From Piezodorus guildinii (Eukaryota > Arthropoda > Insecta > Hemiptera > Pentatomidae), in assembly GCA_023052935.1 (NCBI GenBank), contig CM041297.1, positions 91,357,521 through 91,421,520 of the forward strand: 64,000 nucleotides of DNA, read 5' to 3'. Shown here piece after piece: positions 1-9,905 of the stretch. Below the pieces are notes generated by a model. The model saw only the letters and a list, made by a program, of their open reading frames with translations. It searched no databases and was not told the origin of the DNA. Position 1 is the first letter of the stretch. Every line of letters starts with the position of its first letter. Made by a program: the position numbers and the translations under genes.

Positions 1-214
1 AAGGTTAAGTAATGATATTAGGTTAGTGTGTTAGTGTTACAAAATAATAGTTCAAAATTTTAACAATAGAGCTCTATCAGCTGATGGTGCTCACTCACTT
101 TTTGAGTTGACGAAAGGCTTACAATTAACTAACTTAATATATAATTTATTTCTAACTTATGTTCTAATGAATGCTAACATCTACCATATGTGGTGTTTGC
201 GAAGGAAGAAGTTC

Positions 215-592
215 TGAATCTATGAGAATAAAACCAATTTGATTTTACATCTACTCAGCGATTTTAATCAAAATCATTAGAACCGCTAAAAGTTCTCGTA
301 TAGAGTGGCACTTGTAGTACTTGTGCATTTATTTTGGTAAAAATGATACGGTAACAGCATAGGCATGTATTATTTTTTTGCAATATGATGTTTCAGTTCC
401 TATAGACTTTTTGGGGAGTTAGTCTACGCAAAAAGAAACAGTTGGACTCATACATTTTTAAGGGACTAGGACATTTAGACTCTGATGCTCTTAAACGTGA
501 ATTTACGTAAAACACTTGACACCTAAAATTTTCTTGATCGCAATGCTATGTATTTACTATATATTTCATATACATATTAGTGAAATTAAAAA
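215..592 (+). repeat. MITE-A copy a1, degenerate 3' part
   Basis: Diverged partial copy of a repeat that recurs near 7.3, 19.5, 22.4, 31.1 and 32.9 kb (named MITE-A here). The shared order of blocks is visible: a 'tcaaaatcattagaacc' block, a short run matching the middle of the family, 'aaacgtgaattta', 'cttgatcgcaatgct' and a terminal 'actatatatttcatatac'. It has no coding content. Ends are approximate because the copy is old. Confidence 0.55.
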
Positions 593-683
593 TTACATCA
601 AGTAAGCTTACATTACTCTAAAAAAGGAATTTTATCTATGGTTGCCTGGTGTATAGAGGACTTACCGACTGGAAATAAAATTA

Positions 684-848
684 ATACGTCTAATGAATCG
701 CTTTACTAGGTTTATTTTTAAAGCCCGTAGACATGACCATATTTCTGGCAATTATATCGATTTATCCTTCTGTTAGACAGCAATATTTCTATGGTTCTTC
801 CCTATTCCAAACCTTAAAAAATAGAAAACCTTCCTATATAACTAAACT
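684..848 (-). repeat. Inverted repeat B, left copy
   Basis: The reverse complement of this block matches 6700-6857 over about 155 bp with scattered differences. The best-preserved stretch is 'tataggaaggttttct' followed by 'aaggtttggaatagg'. The two copies lie on either side of the Jockey insertion at 1140-5794, in opposite orientation. They could be two insertions of one family or the arms of one older inverted structure. Confidence 0.6.
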
Positions 849-917
849 CTTCACTGTTCTAAGGGGACTTGGTCCCGGAATAATTTCGAAGTAAGAAAAA
901 AAACATTGGTGTTTATT

Positions 918-1116
918 AACCGAAAAAATGTAGGTAATTAGAAAAAAAAATGAAATTTTACACATAAATACGCTCATTATTCAATTATTTTTAAAGATAG
1001 AGAAAAAAATTATTAGTATCTTTAAACCGAAAACCGCGAATAATTAAAAAAAAAATTGTAATTTTACTGATAAACACGCCCATTTCTCAGTTATTTTAGA
1101 AGATCTAGAATAATAT
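918..1116. repeat. Two-unit tandem repeat, period about 107 bp
   Basis: Units start at 918 and 1025 with 'aaccgaaaa' and proceed in parallel through an A-run, 'attttac', 'ataaa(t/c)acgc(t/c)c' and 'cagttatttt'. The units are diverged. The Jockey element inserted about 20 bp downstream of the second unit. Confidence 0.55.
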
Positions 1117-1139
1117 GTAAAGAGTTTTAGAATCAGTAA

Positions 1140-1547
1140 GGTAGGAACAGCTGATGCGCTCGATGATAACAGTCATACGTTACTTCGTCTCTCAGATTTT
1201 TGCTCTTTTCAGTAGGAATTCGCTTGAGTTCAGTCTGGAAAACATCACTAGACTTCAAGAAAACCACAGCAGTGAATATTGGAGAAATATCGGTAAGCAA
1301 AGTTATAATTTACTTTGTACAATCACGAAAAGTGAAAGGAGAGTCACTGATCAGCTGATCGCCGCTAGCTCGGCAAGCTCGGGCTTGCTTTTCTTTAACT
1401 TATCTTTCTGTTATTATTCTTCCTTCTCATTCTCATTTCATTATTTATCTATTATTATTATTTTTATTATTTTTTATTTTATTTTTTTATTTATTTTTTT
1501 TTTTTTATTTTTTTTTTTTTTTATAAATGAGATATTTTCATCAAGTT
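1140..1547 (+). promoter_or_regulatory. Jockey J1 5' UTR, expected internal promoter
   Basis: Non-coding leader between the target duplication and the first ORF1 ATG. Jockey-clade LINEs are transcribed from an internal TATA-less promoter at the element start, so this segment should carry it; that is family knowledge, not seen directly. The last 100 bp (about 1440-1522) are an extreme pyrimidine tract of T with ATT interruptions, just upstream of the ATGs at 1527 and 1548. The open frame at 1154-1570 across it translates to low-complexity Phe/Ile and is not taken as a gene. Confidence 0.55.
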
Positions 1548-2842
1548 ATGTCCTCAAAAGCTACAAGTAAAAGATCTAGATCTGCAGGTTCAAACTCTTC
1601 TCCTACGAAACAGAGACCTCGCCGTGAAAATAATAAAAAGATGATTCCACCAGCGACCGCTTCAGCTACCTCTTTAGGATCTGAACCACAGCCCAGCACA
1701 TCATCACAAGGAATGACTGATGAATCGCCGTTCTTTACACCGAACCCATTTCAGATCCTCCAAAATCAAAATGAAAAAGAATCCATGGAATCTTCTCCTA
1801 TACCAGGGAACCACAACCTCCACCAATTTTTGTTAAAAATATTAAAAATTTTCAACTACTTTGTGCGCATTTAAACAAATTAACCGATCCTAATAGTTAT
1901 TCATGTATAAGTAGAACCAGTGATACTAAAATATCTCCGACTACCGCCGAAAGCTACAGAAAAATAGTAAAATATCTGAGTGAGACCAAAGCTGATTTTC
2001 ATACCTATCAGTTGCGCCAGGAGAGAGCTTTAAGGGTTGTAATTAGAAACCTACACCCTTCGACACCAGTGACAGCTATCAAAGAAGAACTGACGGAGAT
2101 AGGCTATAAAGTGCGGCAAGTCACCAATGTCCTAAAAGATAAAATTCCAATGCCTCTATTCTTCGTGGACTTGGAACCATCAGCAGGAGTTGAAAAAGTT
2201 TACGACCTCAATAGATTGTACTATACTAGTGTAAGAGTTGAGAAACCTTACACTAAGAAAGAAATAGTGCAGTGCCATAATTGTCAGGCATATGGTCATA
2301 CGAAAACTTACTGCCACCACACACCACGCTGTGTGAAATGCGGTGAGCAACATAAATCAGAAGAATGCACAAGATCAAGATCAACACCCGCTGTATGTGC
2401 TCTGTGCCTCGAGGACCACCCGGCTAACTACAAGTTATGTCAAATCTACAAGAACCTCAAAAGCAGATACCAAAAACCTCAGAATCAGGATGAAACAGCT
2501 GTGCCGATCAGAAGCAGAAGACAACCTTCAAAAACAATTGATTCCAATGTAACATTTGCCCATCTACTTGGAGGTGGGAACCATAACAAAGAGACCCTGC
2601 CGGAACAACGCATACTTCAAAATCCTGAACCCATTCCACAACCACATATTCCTCAAAATTTAACCAACCATCAAAAACCTCATCCGAATCAAATTTCTCA
2701 TATTCCTCCTCCATCAAATGTCACAGACCTTACAAGTTTGATGACATCCTTCATCACTGAAATCAAATCCCTTGTTATGCCGCTAATATCACTACTCACT
2801 AATCTTGTATCAAATTTAATCCCATCCTTAAAAAAACCTTAA
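1548..2842 (+). pseudogene. Jockey J1 ORF1 (gag-like nucleic-acid binding protein), one frameshift
   Basis: RNA-binding ORF1 protein of the element. The first part reads in one frame from ATG 1548 (an in-frame ATG also lies at 1527) through a Ser/Lys/Pro-rich basic N-terminus. Near 1795-1808 the reading must move to another frame, which is then open from 1808 to the stop at 2840-2842. The second frame gives the PRE-C2HC-type region and three zinc knuckles: CHNCQAYGHTKTYC, CVKCGEQHKSEEC and CALCLEDHPANYKLC, typical of Jockey-clade gag. A Pro/Gln/His-rich tail and a hydrophobic Leu/Ile-rich C-terminus follow. A single-base indel explains the break; a programmed shift is possible but no slippery site is evident. 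The full product would be about 430 residues. Confidence 0.85.
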
Positions 2843-5530
2843 ATGACTACACCTAACTCCTTATCCATTCTCCTTTGGAATGCGAATGGTGTTAGAAATC
2901 ACACTGACGAACTTACAGCTTTATTGCAAGACAAAAACGTTGATGTAGCACTTATTACTGAAACTAGACTAACCACTAAACAGTTCTTTAAAATACCTCA
3001 ATACGTAACATACCGTACGGACCACCCAGACGGAAAAGCCCATGCCGGTACTGCTGTCATTGTGCACCAGTCCCTCTCCCACCACATACTCCCACTCCCC
3101 TCCTATGATTTCCTACAATGCACCGCCATAGTAATCAAGACTTTTTCTTTTCCGATCACCCTCGCATCAGCGTACTGCCCTCCTAAACATTCCATTTCCA
3201 ACATTCTATTCGAATCCTTCCTCAATTCCTTAGGAAACCATTTCATTCTGGGTGCAGACATGAATGCTAAGAACCAACAATGGGGTTCCAGGTCCACGAA
3301 TAGTCGTGGGCGGAATTTACAGTCTGCACTCAACTCTAGACGTTTCAACCTCCTGCCTCCTCATTCCCCTACCTACTGGCCAACTGATCCTAACCGTAAT
3401 CCTGACATCCTTGACTTCTTCATCCACAGCGGATTAGGCTCCCTAAACATGTCGGTGACTCGCCTGGATGAACTGTCCTCTGACCATAGTCCATTGCTCC
3501 TTAAAGTATCCCTAATTCCTATTCCTAAACCCACCCCACCGTCATTTATCAGAGGAACAGTAAACTGGGACCTTTTTCGCCAAATCCTGACCAGTGATAT
3601 TGACCTCGGAGTGAAACTCAAAACTCCAGATGACCTTGACGATGCCGTAAACTCCTTCACCATCGCTATTCAACAAGCTGTTTGGACTGCCTCCTCTCCC
3701 AAGCACTCCCAGATAAGTCATAACCAAAATCATTTACCACAACACCTCATAGACCTCATCCGTACCAAACGACGATCCAGATCCTTATGGCAACGCACCC
3801 GTCACCCCACAGATCGCCGCTCCTATAACTTTTATTGTAGACAATTAAAGAGGGAGATGGCGACCTTCCGTTCCCAATCCTTTAGTTCCTTCCTGTCTTC
3901 TCTTTCAGCTTGTGACAATTCCCTATGGAATGTCACTAAGAAAATTCTAAAATCCCACCATATTTCCCATCCCCTCCGTCGTAGTAAGATCCCATCCTGG
4001 GCTGCGTCTGATGAAGACAAAGCCGAGGAACTTGCCAAATACGTTTCCGAAGTCTTCACACCTCATCCAGAATCCCATCCAAACCACACTGCAGTGGTGG
4101 AAGAGTTCCTTCAGTCTCCAATCCCGCTTTCATTACCTCCTAAAGCAGTTAATCCCTCCGAGGTCAAATATCTTCTCCGAAAACTTGCACTCCGTAAATC
4201 TCCTGGATACGATCTCCTCACTCCTCAGATTCTCAGACAGCTTCCATCTAAAGCCGTTATATTTCTTACATATATTTACAACTCCATTCTACGAACTACT
4301 CATTTTCCTCTCTTATGGAAACATTCCACTATAATTCTCTTCCTAAAACCAGGTAAACCTCCTAACACAACGACATCATATAGACCTATCAGCCTACTCC
4401 CAATCCTTTCAAAAATCTTTGAAAAAATCCTCCTCAAACGAATATTACCTTTATTAGAATCCCACACTATTCCTTCCCATCAGTTTGGATTCCGTTCCCA
4501 ACATTCAACCGTTCAGCAAGGGCTTCGAGTCGTTGACCATATTTCCTCTGCCCTTGAGAACAAGGAGTACTGCTCGGGTGCATTTCTGGACATAACGCAA
4601 GCATTTGACCGGGTGTGGCACCCGGGATTACTCTTTAAGCTCAAAAACCATTTACCCCAATCCCTATACCTAGTCCTCCGATCCTATCTATCAAACCGCT
4701 CCTTCCGAGTTCGCTGTGGTGCAGAATATTCCAATTATTATCCAGTCGAATCCGGTGTTCCTCAGGGCAGTGTCCTTGGTCCTTTCCTTTACAATATATA
4801 CACAGCTGATATTCCTGTTTGCCCTAATACCTTCCTAGCAACGTACGCTGATGACACAGCTATCCTATCCTCTCACTTAGATCCCGAAATTGCATCTATA
4901 GGCCTCCAAACGCACCTTTCTCAAATTGAAGACTGGTGTAACAACTGGAGAATCAAAGTTAATCAATCTAAATGCAAACATGTCACCTTTACCCTTCGAA
5001 GACAATCCTGCCCTCCAGTTCTCTTTAACTCCGTTCCGCTTCCTTTCTCCGACACAGTCCGGTATCTTGGCCTCCTTCTGGACAAAAGACTAACTTGGAA
5101 CCCGCATACTAGACTTAAACGACAAGAACTTAATCGACGATTTGGACAATTATACAGACTACTGAACAGAAATTCTAAATTATCTATCGAGAACAAACTG
5201 CTAATATACAAGACAGTACTGAAACCTATCTGGACCTACGGACTTGAACTGTGGGGGACAGCCAAATTTTCTAACATCAAACGCATTCAATCCTTCCAAT
5301 CAAAAGTCCTCCGAACAATAGTTAATGCTCCTTATTATGTATCCAACCATACCTTACACCACGACCTAAATATTCCATTTATTTTAGACCTTATACCATT
5401 AAAATTCTCTAAATTCCATCAGAACCTTATCCATCATCCTAATCCCCTAGCTCAATCCTTATCCAGCTCCACACATCCTTACCATCCTCCTAGAAGGTTA
5501 AAACGGCAGTGGCCTCGAGACCTCTTGTAA
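2843..5530 (+). CDS. Jockey J1 ORF2: AP endonuclease / reverse transcriptase
   Basis: Intact 895-aa polyprotein that nicks target DNA and copies the element RNA at the nick (target-primed reverse transcription). The N-terminal APE domain (about 1-225) shows the catalytic set: Asn13 in LLWNANG, Glu40 in LITETR, Asp139/Asn141 in GADMNA and the SSDH motif ending at His215. The reverse transcriptase (about 470-740) shows SYRPISLLP, HQFGFR, LDITQAFDRVW, GVPQGSVLGP, the active-site YADD at about 668-671 and YLGLLLDKRLTW. The C-terminus ends KRQWPRDLL, shared with other Jockey fragments here. No RNase H domain, as usual for Jockey. Start chosen at the ATG directly after the ORF1 stop. No stops or frameshifts, so it may be functional. 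Confidence 0.93.
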   Translation: MTTPNSLSILLWNANGVRNHTDELTALLQDKNVDVALITETRLTTKQFFKIPQYVTYRTDHPDGKAHAGTAVIVHQSLSHHILPLPSYDFLQCTAIVIKTFSFPITLASAYCPPKHSISNILFESFLNSLGNHFILGADMNAKNQQWGSRSTNSRGRNLQSALNSRRFNLLPPHSPTYWPTDPNRNPDILDFFIHSGLGSLNMSVTRLDELSSDHSPLLLKVSLIPIPKPTPPSFIRGTVNWDLFRQILTSDIDLGVKLKTPDDLDDAVNSFTIAIQQAVWTASSPKHSQISHNQNHLPQHLIDLIRTKRRSRSLWQRTRHPTDRRSYNFYCRQLKREMATFRSQSFSSFLSSLSACDNSLWNVTKKILKSHHISHPLRRSKIPSWAASDEDKAEELAKYVSEVFTPHPESHPNHTAVVEEFLQSPIPLSLPPKAVNPSEVKYLLRKLALRKSPGYDLLTPQILRQLPSKAVIFLTYIYNSILRTTHFPLLWKHSTIILFLKPGKPPNTTTSYRPISLLPILSKIFEKILLKRILPLLESHTIPSHQFGFRSQHSTVQQGLRVVDHISSALENKEYCSGAFLDITQAFDRVWHPGLLFKLKNHLPQSLYLVLRSYLSNRSFRVRCGAEYSNYYPVESGVPQGSVLGPFLYNIYTADIPVCPNTFLATYADDTAILSSHLDPEIASIGLQTHLSQIEDWCNNWRIKVNQSKCKHVTFTLRRQSCPPVLFNSVPLPFSDTVRYLGLLLDKRLTWNPHTRLKRQELNRRFGQLYRLLNRNSKLSIENKLLIYKTVLKPIWTYGLELWGTAKFSNIKRIQSFQSKVLRTIVNAPYYVSNHTLHHDLNIPFILDLIPLKFSKFHQNLIHHPNPLAQSLSSSTHPYHPPRRLKRQWPRDLL

Positions 5531-5805
5531 AATGTATATTGGAGTTCTAGCATTGGCTAGATTCTCCACTCACGTGCTGTATGCTTGTGAATTGTATATA
5601 GGTATGAGTGACTTTTGTATATATTTTATTGATTTTGTTTTGTATATATGTATATTGCATTATTATTATATAAATTTATTATTTTGTAAATATCGTGTGA
5701 ATGTAGTATGAATGTTGTACTTCATCACTATTAAAAATGTCCTAAATTGGACAGATTGTAATATTGCTCAATAAAGAATTGTTTCTAAAAAAAAAGAATC
5801 AGTAA

Positions 5806-6694
5806 AGCGCAATTTAAAAAAATAGAAATCTTGCTTATATATACGCTTGTAACAACTATAAAAAAAATATAAAAAAATCATTAAATTGGTTAAGAACTAG
5901 CTGAGATATATCAGTTTGAAATTAGAAATAGTGATATTCCATTTTCCTTTGAATTCCAGAGAAAGATTTTTTTCATTTTTATTTAATTTTATGAAGTTGT
6001 TCCGCTACTGTTCTAAATAGGCACCACTATTTATGTAATTATACAGCCCTTAAAAGCTCTTATTAAGAAAGCTCTTATTAAGCTCTAAAGAAATTCAATA
6101 CGACGCATCAATAAATAATATTAATAATTTATTGTGAGAGTTTTTACTCTGGGAAGTTGTATCCAAGACTGTTGACAAGCAAACCTTTCTGTTCCGGGAA
6201 CAAATCCCGACGATTTTAAATTATTCATATACAAGCTTTTAGCTCTTTTGCATTGAAGAATGGGGTAAATAAAAGGCTGATACTAGGGATCGAAAAAAGC
6301 TCTTGTTTCTGAGGCGCAGGGGATGAAAATCAAGAAAACACTTATATTTTTATCTCGAATGCCTCCTCTATAAATAAATAATACACCATCATTGAACTTG
6401 AATACTGAGTGAGCTTTTAATGACTTTCATTCACTGCAGCCTAGAAGAAATTAATATGTTCATTTATTATTATTTCAATAAATGGAACTTATTTTAAAAA
6501 TAGTTTATCATTAATAATAATATTCTTATATGATCATATAATTTAACAATGTTTCGAGGCCTTGTCCTCTCTTCAGGTATATCCTAAAAATTAAAACTTA
6601 TTAATATATTGATCCACATATAATATATTCATTTTATATACAATTTATCGACTGATAATTTGAATGGGGGATTATTTATTTAAAAATTATATAG
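5806..6694. other. AT-rich stretch, no gene seen
   Basis: Flank of the Jockey insertion. No open frame of note. A tRNA-like phrase near 6190-6215 (a run ending 'aaatcccgacg') hints at an old SINE but is too short to call. Confidence 0.4.
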
Positions 6695-6699
6695 CTTAG

Positions 6700-6857
6700 T
6701 TATATAGGAAGGTTTTCTGTTTTTAAGGTTTGGAATAGGTAAGAACCATGGAAATATTGCCGGCGAACATAAGGATAAATCCACTTTAATTCAGTGTAAG
6801 ACCCAGAAATATAGTCACGTCTTCGGGCTTCATAAAAATAAAACAATTCATTAGAGG
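6700..6857 (+). repeat. Inverted repeat B, right copy
   Basis: Partner of 684-848 in opposite orientation. It shares 'ttatataggaaggttttct', 'aaggtttggaatagg', 'aagaaccat' and 'gaaatattgc' in the same order and spacing. No coding content or terminal repeats are evident. Confidence 0.6.
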
Positions 6858-7274
6858 TTTCAATTAGGTTTACCTTATTAGTTTTATTACTATTTTATAT
6901 TCCAAATGAACTATCTAAAATACATTTCAAAGGTTTAATTTAGTTTCCATGACAATCTCATTTATTTTTTACAGTGAAAAAAAGATCTGTTTTCATGAAA
7001 TAATTTTAATGTTGAATAAATTAGTAACAATGCTATTTTCAAATTAACTTTTCATTTATTTCAGCGACATATGTAAGATTCGGTACGTAATATATCCTCT
7101 AAAATATTGCATATTGTATGGAATAATATAATTTGTACAACTATGTACGGTGGCAACACTGGTATGCTATAACATCCCTCATTACAACATTACAAATAAC
7201 ATATGTTCTTAAGTTTATGGACTTGTAATAACTTGTTATTAGTTTTCGCGACTTCTTTTATTGTATATTAACTA
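6858..7274. other. AT-rich stretch, nothing identified
   Basis: No open frames or recognised repeats. Confidence 0.4.
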
Positions 7275-7410
7275 ACCTGAAATATTGCACTTTCCAACGG
7301 AATATCATACATCTATATTACTACTTAAATGACAAGAATATTTTTTTAAAAACTTCATTACATTAAATTAAATTTTTCCTCCTAAAGAAAAAATGAATTT
7401 TACTTAACAA
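7275..7410 (+). repeat. MITE-A fragment a2
   Basis: Contains the family block 'ctttccaacggaatatcat' followed by 'acatctatattactac', then the A/T-rich stretch seen after it in the copies at 19.7 and 31.3 kb. Only this internal part is recognisable. Confidence 0.5.
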
Positions 7411-7591
7411 CCTTCAGGAAAGAATGCCCTAAATGATGGTGAAAACCGTATCTTGTAGTTTAGAAGGAGTATGTCACTACACATAAATCCTATTTTTTAT
7501 TTTTTGCCTTGCATTTCTATTTAAATTATCAAGTATTTTATGGTCATTTTCAATCTCCGCCTGATACTATAACTTAAAATTGTTGGGTCTG

Positions 7592-8267
7592 CTCGCCGTT
7601 TTAGGCTACTTCAACATTTATTAGACAGACGGTCAAACCTTCCTCTGAACTACAAAAGACTCATCTACATGACTATTATAAGACCAAAAAAAAATAAATA
7701 AATAAAATAAAATAAATAAAATAAAATTCATACCACCTAATTTACCAAAAAATTAGTATATGGCGTAAAAAAACCGCGCAGTTAAAAACGCCTAATCATC
7801 ATTCCTAATTCTAATCCTTATAAGACCAATCTGGACTTACGGAGTAGATCTTTGGGGCTCTACTAAACCATCAAATTCTTCCAGCATCCAATCCTTACAA
7901 TCCAAAATATTTCGTAAAATCCTCATCGCTCCTTACTTTGTCACGAATAAACTTATCCATAAAGACCTTAATGTTCCCTATGCTACTGATTTGGCCCAGC
8001 CCAGGTATCCATCCTTTCATGACAAACTGTTTTCTCACTCTAACCCACTAGTTTAAATCCCTTCTATCTCCTCAATTCCAGATAATCCCCTGAGGCACCG
8101 GAAAAGGAAATGGCCTCGGGACATTCTAGTTAAGAATATTTTTAGAGTGCTTCCAATGGTAAGCTTCTCTACATGCATATCATGTGATTGTATTATATTA
8201 CTATCACATTTGCTTAATTTTTTTTTGTTAATACAGTTGCAAATACCAATAAAAGGTTAAAAAAAAA
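7592..8267 (+). mobile_element. Jockey-clade fragment J2a (3' end of ORF2 plus 3' UTR)
   Basis: 5'-truncated LINE copy bounded by a 9-bp duplication 'ttgggtctg' (7583-7591 and 8268-8276). It encodes the extreme ORF2 C-terminus in decayed form (RPIWTYGVDLWGS, IQSLQSKIFRKIL, RKRKWPRDIL), with an in-frame stop after NPLV. The protein and the 3' UTR ('gtgcttccaatgg', ending 'acagttgcaaat' and an A tail) differ from J1, so this is a second subfamily (J2). Related tails occur at 24.9-26.4, 42.0 and 50.3 kb. It is split by a small insertion at 7687-7817. Confidence 0.85.
7687..7817. mobile_element. Small insertion inside the J2a Jockey fragment
   Basis: 131 bp inserted in the reading frame, flanked by an exact 11-bp duplication 'ttataagacca' (7676-7686 and 7818-7828). 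Removing it and one duplication restores the continuous RPIW coding phrase. The left 45 bp are A-rich with AAATA/AAATAAAT repeats; the right part is unique sequence including 'accgcgcagttaaaaacgcc'. It looks like a very short retro-insertion, but its source is unknown. Confidence 0.7.
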
Positions 8268-8457
8268 TTGGGTCTGATAGGGCCTCTAAACTATTTGAAA
8301 GATTGTTTACTTATATTTGGTCAATGGGATTCATATTTAGGTCAATTATTTTCAGCATTTTGCATTCGTTAGCTTTGTTATTTGATTCTATTTTCTGATT
8401 GAAACTCTACAGGCTTTCCGGTAGAGAGAGTTCCTTACAATTAAACTTTCTCTATTA

Positions 8458-8660
8458 AGCTCGGTCGTCTTACTTATCCAGTTAGCGCACCCTAACTCCG
8501 AATGGAGGAGCCAGTAAACAGAATTTGTGTGGGTTTGAATCGCCCAAAGTCAAAACATCCAAGGGAATAAGACATTCTCAATAAGTATTGAGGCTGGATG
8601 GAGATGGAACTGTTTTCGCAACACATCCTGTCCCCAGCGGGGTCCAAACACATTTGTTCT
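8458..8660 (+). mobile_element. tRNA-related SINE-like element (S4)
   Basis: Starts with a tRNA-like head: 'ccagttagcgcaccctaac' resembles box A and the anticodon arm, and 'gggtttgaatcgccc' resembles box B. An unrelated body follows to about 8660. Ends are approximate and no target duplication was found. A real tRNA is unlikely because the acceptor strands do not pair. Confidence 0.5.
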
Positions 8661-9208
8661 CGGAGCTTTATTTATTGCCTTGGCTGGAGGACAAACGATA
8701 TCCTTCTGTAATGAGACAGGACTTCTTGGGAACTCTTCTGTAGGAGGGGGAAGGGTTGCGCGTGGAATCCACGCTCCAATGATCTTGGTAAGGATACAAT
8801 TTTATTGGATATTTGTCCCAATTTTACCCTTTCCTTAAGGTCTGTAGGCGGATTTATCATTTAAAAAAATGTTTTGATATCAACGATTATTTTCTCATTG
8901 ATATTATAGTATACTATAAAAACGTGTGTTTTTCACAAAGCACATTGCTACTTGATATATAAATGATAAAGATGTGTTATTACAGAACACCTTGATGAAT
9001 TATATATACAATATTAATAATTCCTTTATCACATTATTGCATTTTTTTTATTTTACCGATACTAATGATCTTTAAAAGGTCCTCTTCCTGAATGACTAAC
9101 GATACTTTTACATTTCCTTGATTAATAAGTAGAGTATTAACGCGTGTAGTAGTACATTTTTACATATTAATGAAGAAAAATCTGAATTAATAATTTTTTA
9201 TTAGAGGA
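8661..9208. other. AT-rich stretch, no gene seen
   Basis: A short minus-strand open frame near 8672-8860 has no recognisable motif. The remainder is AT-rich spacer. Confidence 0.35.
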
Positions 9209-9420
9209 TTTTTTTTTTTTTAACGCGAAACGGCCTTAAAGACCAGGCAAATATCATTTTCTTCTAACTTTGCCCACACATTCCCCCTATCTTCCCACCT
9301 CTTCTTCATTCTTTCAGACTGCACTCATCGATTAGAGATTCCCAACCTCACTGTTTCTTTCCTTATCTGCTGAATGTACTCTCAGCCCCTTTTACATCCC
9401 CACATTTTGATTATTAGTTT
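9209..9420 (-). mobile_element. Possible 3' end of a LINE, minus strand
   Basis: Read on the minus strand, this GC-richer block ends 'ttaaggccgtttcgcgtt' followed by a run of about 13 A. That is an A-tailed 3' end like those of LINE transcripts. The upstream frame is decayed (Arg/Lys/Trp-rich fragments), so the clade cannot be named. Confidence 0.35.
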
Positions 9421-9905
9421 ATTAGAAACAAAATGCATAAAATAAAATTCATCTAAATTGTATGCATTCCTAACACACGAAAATCCTGGCAAACTATATT
9501 TATTTATTTCATGGCATACTATAGCTGTTTAAAAAAATAATTCATATCAGTGTCAGCATAGAATTATTAGCATCTTTAGAAACACACACTACAAGACTGA
9601 TTATGTCCGTGAACATTGGGATGAAACTTATCCACGAAATTTTCTCTACTATCATAATACGCTCTAATTTTCACTGATAATTTATATTTATATATTATGA
9701 ATGAATGAATGAATGAATAAATGCTTTATTTACATAATATACAAAATAGTAATAACATATATATACATTTTTTGAGATCAAAGCCCACAAGACAATGGCG
9801 TTAAGCCGTCTGTCGAGTTGCCCCTTTTTCTTTTCTTTTTTTTAGTTTTGATAATAATTTATATTTTTAGTAATGTTATGATTTATTTTTATTGATTGTA
9901 AAAAT

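Larger units (their letters stand above)
1140..5794 (+). mobile_element. Full-length Jockey-clade non-LTR retrotransposon (J1)
   Basis: Complete LINE of about 4.65 kb. Both ends are defined by an 11-bp target-site duplication 'agaatcagtaa' at 1129-1139 and 5795-5805. Layout: 5' UTR (1140-1547), frameshifted ORF1 gag (1548-2842), intact ORF2 endonuclease/reverse transcriptase (2843-5530) and 3' UTR (5531-5794) with an AATAAA at 5770-5775 and a short A tail. ORF1 stop and ORF2 start abut as TAAATG, suggesting reinitiation or another coupled mode of ORF2 translation. A near-perfect duplication and an 895-codon ORF without stops indicate recent insertion. Truncated relatives with the same 3' UTR occur at 29375-29640 and 34453-35515. 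Confidence 0.93.

Noticed and set aside
1154..1570. 138-codon open frame in the Jockey 5' UTR
   Set aside because: Translates a T-rich tract to Phe/Ile/Ser; no motif, and it overlaps the true ORF1 start in another frame.
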